Positions 56,789-64,000 of a stretch of 64,000 nucleotides of DNA are shown in pieces. Under the pieces are notes generated by a model. It was not told the origin of the DNA. It worked only from the letters and a program-made list of their open reading frames with translations, and did no database searches. The position numbers were made by a program, and so were the translations under genes. This DNA is from Nitrosomonas oligotropha (GTDB taxonomy: Bacteria; Pseudomonadota; Gammaproteobacteria; Burkholderiales; Nitrosomonadaceae), in NCBI RefSeq assembly GCF_900106555.1, contig NZ_FNOE01000005.1:62001-126000 (forward strand), given 5' to 3'. How positions within the stretch are numbered: the stretch's first letter is position 1; each line of letters begins with the position of its first letter.

Positions 56789-58857
56789 ATACTTTGCTGG
56801 AAATAGAAAATCTCGAAACCGTGCTGCACACCGGCGATATGCCGGTACGTGCCGTCGATGGCTTGACTCTGTCCATTTCACCCGGGGAAACATTTGCGTT
56901 ATTGGGTGAATCCGGTTGCGGCAAATCGATGACAGCGTTGTCGATCATGCGCTTGTTACCGGGTACCGGTGAAATCGTTGCCGGCAAAATCAGCATCGGC
57001 GGCACGGATTTGCTGCAATTGCCTGAAACCGGCATGCGTAAAATTCGCGGTAAGCGCATCAGCATGATTTTTCAGGAACCGATGCTCAGTCTCAACCCGG
57101 TTATGACCATCGCTGAGCAAATCGAAGAAGTGCTTCAGCAGCATTTGAATTTATCGCACGAAGCCATGCAAGCGCGCATCCGGGAATTGCTGGAGCAAGT
57201 CGGTATACCCGATGCGGCACGCCGCATGCACGAGTATCCATTTCAGTTTTCCGGCGGCATGAAGCAACGCGTCATGATCGCGATGGCGCTCGCCGGTGAA
57301 CCGGAACTGCTCATTGCCGATGAGCCGACTACCGCGTTGGATGTAACGATACAAGCGCAAGTGCTGGATCTGCTGCGGCACATCCAGCAGCAAAAACGCA
57401 TGGCCATTTTACTGATTACGCACGATCTGGGCGTGGTGGCGGAAATGGCGCAACGCGTCGCGGTGATGTACGCGGGAGAAATTGTCGAACTGGCAACCCG
57501 GCACGATTTTTTTCATCACCCGCGCCACCCCTATTCGCAACAGTTGTTCGCCGCATTGCCTGGAAAACAGAAACGTAATCAAGCATTAACTGTCATTCAA
57601 GGCAATGTGCCGTCACTGGCGCAGCAATTTACCGGGTGCCGGTTTGTAGATCGCTGCAATCAGGCACTGGCACAATGCCGCGATACCGTTCCGCAATGGC
57701 ACACGATTTCCGGTCAACATCAGGTCCGCTGTCATTTATATAGTAACAACGCCGCTCAAGCTGCTACCAGCGCTCACACAGTAGCGCAGGAAACCGTGCA
57801 TGTGGTGTCATCGGCTCCCCCGGTAACAGATGATACGCTGTTGCAGGTCACTGACTTGAAAGTGCATTTCCCGATTCGCAAAGGCTTGTTCAAACGTGTC
57901 GTGGGTCATGTCAAAGCGGTCGATGGCGTGTCATTGAAAATTGCCGCAGGTAAGACGCTGGCGCTGGTGGGTGAATCCGGTTGCGGCAAGACTACGATCG
58001 GCAAAAGTATTTTGCAATTGATTCAGCCCACGGCAGGCAGCGTGCGTTTCAAGGAACAGGAACTGAACGGATTGAAGCGCAGCCAATTGCGGCCGGTACG
58101 TTCGCAGCTTCAGATCATTTTTCAGGATCCTTATGCCTCCTTGAATCCGCGCATGCGCATCATTGAAATTCTGCAAGAAGGCATCAATGCCTTAAAAGCC
58201 TATCAAACCGGCTACTCCGGCAACAATACGGCTGCATCCGCACAGTCTCCGGAAAATGAAATCGATGCATTATTGCAGCGCGTCGGTCTGCCCGCTGAGG
58301 TAAAATGGCGCTTTCCGCACGAATTTTCCGGCGGACAACGGCAACGCATCGCCATTGCCCGTGCCTTGGCGGTCAATCCCAAGCTGCTGATTTGCGATGA
58401 ACCGACCAGCGCCCTGGATGTATCGGTTCAAGCGCAGATTTTGAATCTGCTCAAATCGCTGCAAAATAATTTAGGACTTGCATTTTTGTTTATTACCCAC
58501 AATATCGCGGTTGTCGAGTATCTGGCCGATGAAGTGGCGGTGATGTATCTGGGACGTATCGTTGAACACGGGCGTATCGACGAGGTGATGAATAACCCCA
58601 AGCACCCGTACACGCAAGCGTTATTGTCATCGGTTCCGCACATCGAAGCGGATCCCGCGCGGCACATCATCCCGCTTACGGGAGATTTACCGTCACCGGC
58701 GGCACCGCCGGCGGGCTGTCATTTTAATCCGCGTTGCGCGCACGCCATGCCGGTTTGCCGCGCAGCCTACCCGCCAGCCAGCTCGTTCAGCGCCACGCAT
58801 ACCGCGCATTGTTATCTTTATTCACAGGAACACAGAACTACCGATTATGAGCATTGA
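56785..58857 (+). CDS. peptide-type ABC transporter, fused double ATPase
   Basis: A 690-residue protein made of two nucleotide-binding domains joined as in YejF/DppD-DppF. Walker A is GESGCGKS at 41-48 and GESGCGKT at 396-403; the signatures are FSGGMKQR and FSGGQRQR; Walker B is LLIADEPTTALD and LLICDEPTSALD. Each half has the C-terminal oligopeptide domain with cysteines (CRFVDRCNQALAQC; CHFNPRCAHAMPVC). It powers the preceding permease; it overlaps that gene by 4 bases and prfC by 11. Confidence 0.93.
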   Translation: MNTLLEIENLETVLHTGDMPVRAVDGLTLSISPGETFALLGESGCGKSMTALSIMRLLPGTGEIVAGKISIGGTDLLQLPETGMRKIRGKRISMIFQEPMLSLNPVMTIAEQIEEVLQQHLNLSHEAMQARIRELLEQVGIPDAARRMHEYPFQFSGGMKQRVMIAMALAGEPELLIADEPTTALDVTIQAQVLDLLRHIQQQKRMAILLITHDLGVVAEMAQRVAVMYAGEIVELATRHDFFHHPRHPYSQQLFAALPGKQKRNQALTVIQGNVPSLAQQFTGCRFVDRCNQALAQCRDTVPQWHTISGQHQVRCHLYSNNAAQAATSAHTVAQETVHVVSSAPPVTDDTLLQVTDLKVHFPIRKGLFKRVVGHVKAVDGVSLKIAAGKTLALVGESGCGKTTIGKSILQLIQPTAGSVRFKEQELNGLKRSQLRPVRSQLQIIFQDPYASLNPRMRIIEILQEGINALKAYQTGYSGNNTAASAQSPENEIDALLQRVGLPAEVKWRFPHEFSGGQRQRIAIARALAVNPKLLICDEPTSALDVSVQAQILNLLKSLQNNLGLAFLFITHNIAVVEYLADEVAVMYLGRIVEHGRIDEVMNNPKHPYTQALLSSVPHIEADPARHIIPLTGDLPSPAAPPAGCHFNPRCAHAMPVCRAAYPPASSFSATHTAHCYLYSQEHRTTDYEH

Positions 58858-60457
58858 TCAAGAAGTATCGCGGCGGCGCACGTTCGCCATTATTTCCCAT
58901 CCGGACGCGGGTAAAACAACGCTGACGGAAAAATTGCTGATGTACGCCGGTGCGATTCATATCGCCGGTAGCGTCAAAGCGCGCAAAGCCAGCCGCCATG
59001 CCACTTCGGACTGGATGGAAATCGAGAAGCAGCGCGGCATTTCGGTGGCCAGTTCGGTCATGCAGATGGAATACCGCGATTGCGTCATCAATCTTCTCGA
59101 CACACCGGGCCACCAAGATTTTTCGGAAGATACCTATCGCGTGCTGACCGCCGTCGATGCGGCGTTGATGGTGATCGATGCCGCCAACGGGGTCGAAGCG
59201 CAAACGCTACGTCTGCTGGAAGTGTGCCGCGCGCGCAACACGCCGATCGTTACCTTCGTTAACAAAATGGATCGCGAAGTGCGCGAACCGCTCGATTTGC
59301 TCGATGAAATCGAACGTACACTCGGCATGACGACCATTCCATTCACCTGGCCGGTCGGCATGGGAAAAAATTTCCACGGTGTATGCGATTTGCAAAATAA
59401 TGGCATGCGCGTATTTCAGCCGGGATCGGATCGCGTCGACAGTGAAAACGAAGTGATCGCAAGTTTTGACGATCCGCAAATCCAACAACGCTTCGGCGCG
59501 GGATTGTCCACCGCGATGCAGGAAATCGATTTGATCAAAGGCGCATCACCTACTTTCGACCATGCCGCATTCCTTGCCGGTAAACAAACCCCGGTTTTCT
59601 TCGGTTCGGCGATCAACAACTTCGGTGTACGGGAAATTCTCGATGCATTGGTCGATCTGGCGCCACCGCCGGAATCGCGCAACGCCATTCAGCGCGAAGT
59701 ACAGCCGGATGAAAAGAAATTCTCCGGCATGGTGTTTAAAATCCAGGCCAACATGAATCTGGCGCATCGCGACCGCATTGCCTTTGTGCGCGTCTGCTCC
59801 GGGCATTTCAAACGCGGCATGAACTTGAAAGTCGCACGCAATGGCAAGGATATCCGCACCAGCACGGTCGTGTCCTTTTTATCGCAGCGCCGCGACATTC
59901 TGGAAGAAGCATACCCCGGCGACATCATTGGCATCCCGAATCACGGCACGCTGCAACTGGGCGATACCTTGACCGAAGGCGAAGTGCTGCAATTTACCGG
60001 ACTGCCCTTTTTCGCGCCGGAAATTTTCCGCACCGTGGAAATCGCCGATCCGTTGCGCAGTAAGCAATTGAAACTGGGATTGGCGCAACTGGGAGAAGAA
60101 GGTGCAATCCAGGTGTTCCGCCCGCATTTGGGTAATATGCTGTTATTAGGCGCTGTCGGCACGCTGCAATTCGAAGTGGTCGCGCACCGCCTGCAACATG
60201 AATACGGTGTCGCGGCGCGTATCGCCTCGGCCAAATATCAATTGGCGCGCTGGATTACCTGCGATGATCCACGCGAATTGCAGCGCTTTATCGAAGCCAA
60301 TGCGCACCGCATCGCCTATGATGCCGTCGACGCGCCCACTTTTCTGGCCTCGTTCGGCGCGGAATTGAGTGTCGCGGAAGAAAACTGGCCCGCCATCCGT
60401 TTTCATAAACTGCGCGAACATGCCGGATTGGTTTTTCAGAGTCACATGACGGCATGA
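58847..60457 (+). CDS. prfC: peptide chain release factor 3
   Basis: RF3 (536 residues, as in E. coli 529) is a GTPase that removes RF1/RF2 from the ribosome after peptide release. G1 is SHPDAGKTT at 17-25, G3 is DTPGHQDF and G4 NKMD. The domain 2/3 blocks MVFKIQANMN and GAVGTLQFEVVAHRL mark RF3 against EF-G. It begins 11 bases inside the ABC ATPase gene, an unusual pairing that implies translational coupling. Confidence 0.95.
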   Translation: MSIDQEVSRRRTFAIISHPDAGKTTLTEKLLMYAGAIHIAGSVKARKASRHATSDWMEIEKQRGISVASSVMQMEYRDCVINLLDTPGHQDFSEDTYRVLTAVDAALMVIDAANGVEAQTLRLLEVCRARNTPIVTFVNKMDREVREPLDLLDEIERTLGMTTIPFTWPVGMGKNFHGVCDLQNNGMRVFQPGSDRVDSENEVIASFDDPQIQQRFGAGLSTAMQEIDLIKGASPTFDHAAFLAGKQTPVFFGSAINNFGVREILDALVDLAPPPESRNAIQREVQPDEKKFSGMVFKIQANMNLAHRDRIAFVRVCSGHFKRGMNLKVARNGKDIRTSTVVSFLSQRRDILEEAYPGDIIGIPNHGTLQLGDTLTEGEVLQFTGLPFFAPEIFRTVEIADPLRSKQLKLGLAQLGEEGAIQVFRPHLGNMLLLGAVGTLQFEVVAHRLQHEYGVAARIASAKYQLARWITCDDPRELQRFIEANAHRIAYDAVDAPTFLASFGAELSVAEENWPAIRFHKLREHAGLVFQSHMTA

Positions 60458-61539
60458 TCCACAGCGTGGCGATGAAGGTATGTTTTTTCATCTTCATGCT
60501 CATTTTTGCTGCGCCTGCGGCAGCAAATCCGGCAAATGACACGGCATCTTCCGCCGCTGCAAAAACCGTCCGGTTTGCCGTGCTGGGCGACATGCCCTAC
60601 ACCGATGCCGAATATGCCCTGCTGGAGCAGCCCAATGGCGCAATCGCCAAAGCCATTCGCGCATTAAACCCGCCCGTGTTGATCCACCTGGGTGATTTCA
60701 AAAGAGGCCGGCTGAGCTGCAGCGACGATTTGTTTCAAGACCATTACCGTCAGATCGCGCAACTGAATCCGCATAAAACGGTATACACCCCCGGCGATAA
60801 TGACTGGACTGATTGCGACCGGTTCAATACTGGCATGCGGCACGACGAACTGGAACGCCTCGGTTATCTGCGCCAATTGTTTTTTCAGCAAGACCGGCAG
60901 CAATTAGTCCGTGATATTCCGGGTCTTATCCGGCAGGAAGGATTTATCGAAAATGCGCAGTGGAGTATCAGTCCGGTCGCTTTCACCACACTGCACATTC
61001 CCGGCACCAATAATGGCCGCAGGGAAATTCTGCGCAGCAACATCGACGATGCTTTGAACGAAGCGGATCGCCGCGATCAGGCCAACACTGGATGGCTGCA
61101 ACAACGCTTCGCCACGGCGGAATCCGCACAAGCGGTGGTCATCGCTTTCCAAGCGGATATGTTCGACTTTGATCACGAAAAACCGGTTTGTACCACGAGC
61201 AATCGCACCGACTGCGATGGCTTCCGCTTGCTGCGCGATCTGATCAAGCAAAAAGCCGAACAATTCAAGAAGCCGGTTCTCATTATTCACGGCGACACCG
61301 CCGCGTATTGCCTGCACCAGCCCTACCCGGGCATTCCTAATCTTTGGCGCCTGAATGCACCGGGCGATTACAAATACATCGATGCGAGTCTGGTGGTATT
61401 CGATCCGGAAAACAAAGACACACCTTTTACCGTAACCGGTCTACTCGACGGTAAACCCGCTCCGGCGATCTGTGACGACAACTTGCTCAGCTTATCCCGG
61501 TATATTCCCTTTCAAACATTAAAAACACTTTTATCATGA
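60454..61539 (+). CDS. metallophosphoesterase-like exported protein
   Basis: A 361-residue protein with a signal peptide (about residues 1-25, APAAA). Calcineurin-like metal-binding motifs are present: Asp46 (LGDMPY), Asp81 (HLGDFKRG), GDND at 114-117 (instead of GNHD) and HGDTA near residue 280. Divergent metal-site chemistry means the substrate is unknown; a periplasmic phosphatase is possible. It overlaps prfC and yicC by 4 bases each. Confidence 0.72.
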   Translation: MIHSVAMKVCFFIFMLIFAAPAAANPANDTASSAAAKTVRFAVLGDMPYTDAEYALLEQPNGAIAKAIRALNPPVLIHLGDFKRGRLSCSDDLFQDHYRQIAQLNPHKTVYTPGDNDWTDCDRFNTGMRHDELERLGYLRQLFFQQDRQQLVRDIPGLIRQEGFIENAQWSISPVAFTTLHIPGTNNGRREILRSNIDDALNEADRRDQANTGWLQQRFATAESAQAVVIAFQADMFDFDHEKPVCTTSNRTDCDGFRLLRDLIKQKAEQFKKPVLIIHGDTAAYCLHQPYPGIPNLWRLNAPGDYKYIDASLVVFDPENKDTPFTVTGLLDGKPAPAICDDNLLSLSRYIPFQTLKTLLS

Positions 61540-62402
61540 TTGTCAGCATGACCGGCTACGCCGCCGCTACACAAGAAATGCCCTACGGATCGTTTAATCT
61601 GGAAATCCGTTCGGTCAATAACCGCTATCTCGACATCCAGTTCCGCCTGCCGGATGATTTTCGCAAGCTGGAACCGGCCATGCGCGAACTGCTGACGAAA
61701 CAACTCAGCCGCGGCAAAGTGGAATGCCGCCTGAATTTCTCCCCGTCGGCGAACACGGAAAATTCTCAACAGCTCGATCACACTTTACTGGATAAATTGC
61801 TACAACTCGAACAAACCGTGAAAACACGCCACCCCGCCGCACTTTCCCTAACGGTGGCGGAAATCCTGAAATGGCCCGGCATGCTTGGAAGCGACATGGC
61901 ACCTGGCGAGGAATCCGATGAAATCGGCATGACCTTACTACAAACCGCATTGAATGACTTAAAAGCTGCGCGGATACGCGAAGGCGACAAACTGAAATCC
62001 GTTTTACTGGAACGCATCAAACAAATGCGCCAATTACTACAATCCGCTGCCCCGCGCATCCCAGCATTGATCGCCGCCTTCGAGGAGAAACTGCGCACTC
62101 GTTTAGAAGAAATTCTTGGCACACAAGAAAACGAACGCATCCACCAGGAAATCACGCTGTTCGCCAGTAAAATCGACGTCGACGAAGAACTTTCGCGCCT
62201 GCAAGCGCACATCGACGAAGTCGAACGCATCATCAACAAAGGCGGCGCCGTCGGCAAACAACTCGATTTCATGATGCAGGAGCTGCACCGCGAAGCCAAC
62301 ACCATCGGCTCAAAATCGGTCGATCTGGAAATTACGCGGATTTCAATGGAACTGAAGGTGATTATCGAGCAGATGCGGGAACAGGTGCAGAATATTGAGT
62401 GA
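61536..62402 (+). CDS. yicC: YicC-family endoribonuclease
   Basis: A 288-residue cytoplasmic protein starting MIVSMTGYA, the YicC mark, with FNLEIRSVNNRYLDIQFRLP next and the C-terminal DVDEELSRLQAHIDEVERII and QELHREANTIGSKS blocks. E. coli YicC is an endoribonuclease and member of a widespread family acting on small RNAs. The start overlaps the preceding gene as ATGA. Length is standard (287). Confidence 0.94.
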   Translation: MIVSMTGYAAATQEMPYGSFNLEIRSVNNRYLDIQFRLPDDFRKLEPAMRELLTKQLSRGKVECRLNFSPSANTENSQQLDHTLLDKLLQLEQTVKTRHPAALSLTVAEILKWPGMLGSDMAPGEESDEIGMTLLQTALNDLKAARIREGDKLKSVLLERIKQMRQLLQSAAPRIPALIAAFEEKLRTRLEEILGTQENERIHQEITLFASKIDVDEELSRLQAHIDEVERIINKGGAVGKQLDFMMQELHREANTIGSKSVDLEITRISMELKVIIEQMREQVQNIE

Positions 62403-62442
62403 TGGAGTTAAACTTACTTAGTTTGGTTCGTTATTATCATAA

Positions 62443-63309
62443 GTGAACATGTTCAATCTACTAGTCACCAATAGCAGCGGCTGGAACCCTAACCGCGGAA
62501 TCATGGACGAAAGTCGAACCCTCGAATACACGGCTGAGCATCTCAAAGCACGATTTGCACCAAATGGTGTATTTGATCTTAACGCAGTAAAAGAACTACC
62601 AACTGTGTTTGCGAGCGAGAACAGGTGGGATGGCAGTCAACCACCTGCTCGAGTCGGAACTCTCACTCGTATTCAACTGATCGGAACCGAGTATCATCTT
62701 GAGTACATCATCCCGCCCATACCTAATTCACTGCTGTTCTTAACTGCTGCTGATGATTTACACATTAACACCAAAGCCCATTTTCCTGAATCATCTCGTA
62801 ATCATTGGTCCATCAAGGACGCTGATCTTTTTAAAATACTGCTAAAACGCGGAATCGGTCAGCGCTCTAAACCAAAAGTATTTAATCTTACTGACGAGCC
62901 CGTAAATGACAATTTGGTCGCCGTAATGATGCCATTCGATGCTGCTTTTAAGCCGGTGTATGAAACTCTGGAAACTGCAATTAGCGAAGTAAACATGATC
63001 TGTCGGCGTGCGGATGATATCTGGGAGAACGACCACGTCGTCCAAGATGTTGCTCTCTTGCTCAGCAAGGCAGCGATCGTGGTCTGTGACCTTAGCGGTC
63101 GCAATGCCAATGTTTTCTATGAGACGGGTATCGCACACACGCTCGGTCGAGAAGTCATTCTGATCGCGCAATCGGACACAGACATTCCGTTCGATGTAGC
63201 AGCAATTAGACATATCAAATACTTGCAGAACGGTGAGGGCTTAGCCAAGTTGAGCACAGATCTTAAGCGTCGCTTGGAAACCCTAAAAGCACGAAAATTG
63301 ATTGAGTGA
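62443..63309 (+). CDS. TIR-like / deoxyribosyltransferase-like nucleotide-binding protein
   Basis: A 288-residue protein (GTG at 62443; ATG at 62449 is as likely). Residues about 156-262 form a Rossmann-like domain of the TIR/nucleoside-deoxyribosyltransferase group: VAVMMPFDAAF, ADDIWENDHVVQDV, VVCDLSGRNANVFYETGIAH with Glu227 as likely catalytic acid, then IPFDVAAIRHIKY. The first 140 residues are an unrecognised domain without a signal peptide or helices. Such domains occur in NAD+-degrading or nucleotide-signalling defence proteins, but also elsewhere. It is followed by antitoxin-like genes. Function here is inference. Confidence 0.7.
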   Translation: MNMFNLLVTNSSGWNPNRGIMDESRTLEYTAEHLKARFAPNGVFDLNAVKELPTVFASENRWDGSQPPARVGTLTRIQLIGTEYHLEYIIPPIPNSLLFLTAADDLHINTKAHFPESSRNHWSIKDADLFKILLKRGIGQRSKPKVFNLTDEPVNDNLVAVMMPFDAAFKPVYETLETAISEVNMICRRADDIWENDHVVQDVALLLSKAAIVVCDLSGRNANVFYETGIAHTLGREVILIAQSDTDIPFDVAAIRHIKYLQNGEGLAKLSTDLKRRLETLKARKLIE

Positions 63310-63327
63310 AAAAAGGCTGTATGGTTT

Positions 63328-63341
63328 GCAATCTGTATTGC
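63328..63341. promoter_or_regulatory. small inverted repeat upstream of higA
   Basis: GCAAT-CTGT-ATTGC is a perfect 5-base inverted repeat, 64 bases before the higA start, and a second GCACGGTGC dyad follows. Antitoxins of this type usually bind such sites for autoregulation, so this is a candidate operator. Confidence 0.35.
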
Positions 63342-63404
63342 ATCGAATAAAAAACGCACGGTGCAATGCGCTTTACTTATTGAAACCTTATAAACTTTAT
63401 TCTC

Positions 63405-63719
63405 ATGCGCATCCCAACCGATAGAGAACCCACACATCCCGGCGAAATGCTTCGTACTGAATTCTTGGAACCAATGGACATCAGCCAACGGGAGTTGGCA
63501 GATGCTATCCATGTTCCGTACCAGCGTGTTAACGAACTGGTCAATCAAAAGCGTGGTGTTACACCAAGCACGGCGCTGCGATTGGCAAAGTTTTTCAACG
63601 TATCGGCAGACTATTGGCTCAACCTCCAAACCCGCTGGGATTTGTATTGGGTTCAGCAACCCGAAAAGGACGATATTGAATCTATCTCAGATATCAGCCA
63701 AGTTAAGAAACTGGTTTAA
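63405..63719 (+). CDS. higA: HigA-family antitoxin, orphan
   Basis: A 104-residue protein with the HigA helix-turn-helix: HPGEMLRTEFLEPMDISQRE, LADAIHVPYQRVNELVNQKR and SADYWLNLQTRWDL. HigA neutralises the HigB endoribonuclease and represses its own operon. The usual upstream higB is absent: only 95 bases separate it from the TIR-like gene, too little for a toxin of about 92 residues. It may be a solitary regulator or pair with a neighbour. Confidence 0.88.
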   Translation: MRIPTDREPTHPGEMLRTEFLEPMDISQRELADAIHVPYQRVNELVNQKRGVTPSTALRLAKFFNVSADYWLNLQTRWDLYWVQQPEKDDIESISDISQVKKLV

Positions 63720-63816
63720 AAATTATCTCCATATTCTTCTTAGCGTATAGGGTTATTGCAGCTTAGTCAGATATACGTTACCGTAAGGAGTCCTCACAAA
63801 ATAAAGGAGTACTGAG

Positions 63817-64000
63817 GTGTCTCAGCTTGCCAAATTAAGTCAAAAAGGCCAAATCACGGTACCTGCCGAAGTGCGTAAACGGTTACAGCTCAAAGCGGGA
63901 GATACGCTTGCGTGGGAGGTGCTGGAAAACGGCAAAATATCGGTACATCGAGTGGAAGAGTCACTAGATGCGAGTTACTTGACTGCATTAAACGATGTTT
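63817..64000 (+). CDS. AbrB/MazE-type antitoxin (3' end outside window)
   Basis: The first 61 codons of a GTG-started gene with AAGGAG seven bases upstream. The translation begins with SQLAKLSQKGQITVPAEVRK after the initiator and continues RLQLKAGDTLAWEV, the SpoVT-AbrB swapped-hairpin domain. It is typical of the antitoxin of a VapBC or MazEF-like pair, so a toxin may follow outside the window. It lies 97 bases after higA. Confidence 0.75.
   Translation, partial: MSQLAKLSQKGQITVPAEVRKRLQLKAGDTLAWEVLENGKISVHRVEESLDASYLTALNDV

Noticed and set aside
63310..63404. Search for higB in front of higA
   Set aside because: Only 95 bases are available and no frame resembles the HigB toxin.

Overview
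The window is a chromosomal segment of an ammonia-oxidising betaproteobacterium, most likely a Nitrosomonas. The strongest evidence is a near-canonical ammonia monooxygenase subunit C at 50864-51673. The gene orders dusB-fis-purH-purD, fmdB-aspS-nudB and GNAT-dapF-DUF484-xerC-hslV-hslU, and several PEP-CTERM secreted proteins, agree with this. Most genes are housekeeping and tightly packed. No rRNA, tRNA, CRISPR array, intact prophage or intact insertion sequence was seen. All family assignments come from reading the sequence; no database search was run.

Layout. 1-4855 (+): 3' end of a UbiH-type hydroxylase, then dusB-fis-purH-purD. 4862-15395 (-): the complete flgBCDEFGHIJKL operon for rod, hook, rings and junction, with flgA divergent at 15609. 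16463-21057: a lone acyl carrier protein, a Mth938-fold protein, a small secreted protein, PBP7, an M32 carboxypeptidase and HemJ. 21182-25100 (-): three PEP-CTERM proteins and a LuxR-type regulator. 25371-29231: membrane protein, NhaC antiporter, MsrB, an RlmD/TrmA-like RNA methyltransferase and a small membrane protein.

29892-40425 (+) is the most remarkable part. It is a compact operon of a NuoM-like subunit, DabA (DUF2309), a short NuoL-like DabB, two more NuoM-like subunits and a free-standing beta-carbonic-anhydrase-like protein. It looks like an energy-coupled inorganic-carbon uptake system with four antiporter-like membrane subunits instead of the single one of minimal DabAB. Several proton-path residues are replaced in a subunit-specific way. 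A small acidic protein and a decayed SulP transporter follow.

41498-50715 (mostly -): nudB, aspS, fmdB, a fourth PEP-CTERM gene (+), the hslU to dapF operon, a GNAT gene, a MITE-like inverted-repeat element and a PGPGW membrane protein. 50864-54981: orphan amoC, divergent from a phosphate-type porin with PhoB boxes, followed by a PstS-like binding protein. 55277-62402 (+): a peptide-type ABC permease and fused double ATPase, prfC, a metallophosphoesterase-like protein and yicC, mostly joined by short overlaps. 62443-64000 (+): a TIR/deoxyribosyltransferase-like protein, an orphan HigA antitoxin and the start of an AbrB/MazE-type antitoxin, which may be the edge of a defence or toxin-antitoxin patch.

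How the genes fit together: carbon fixation in an autotroph fits the Dab-like cluster; ammonia oxidation fits amoC; the porin and PstS-like protein form a phosphate-starvation module; the flagellar and PEP-CTERM genes serve motility and the cell surface.
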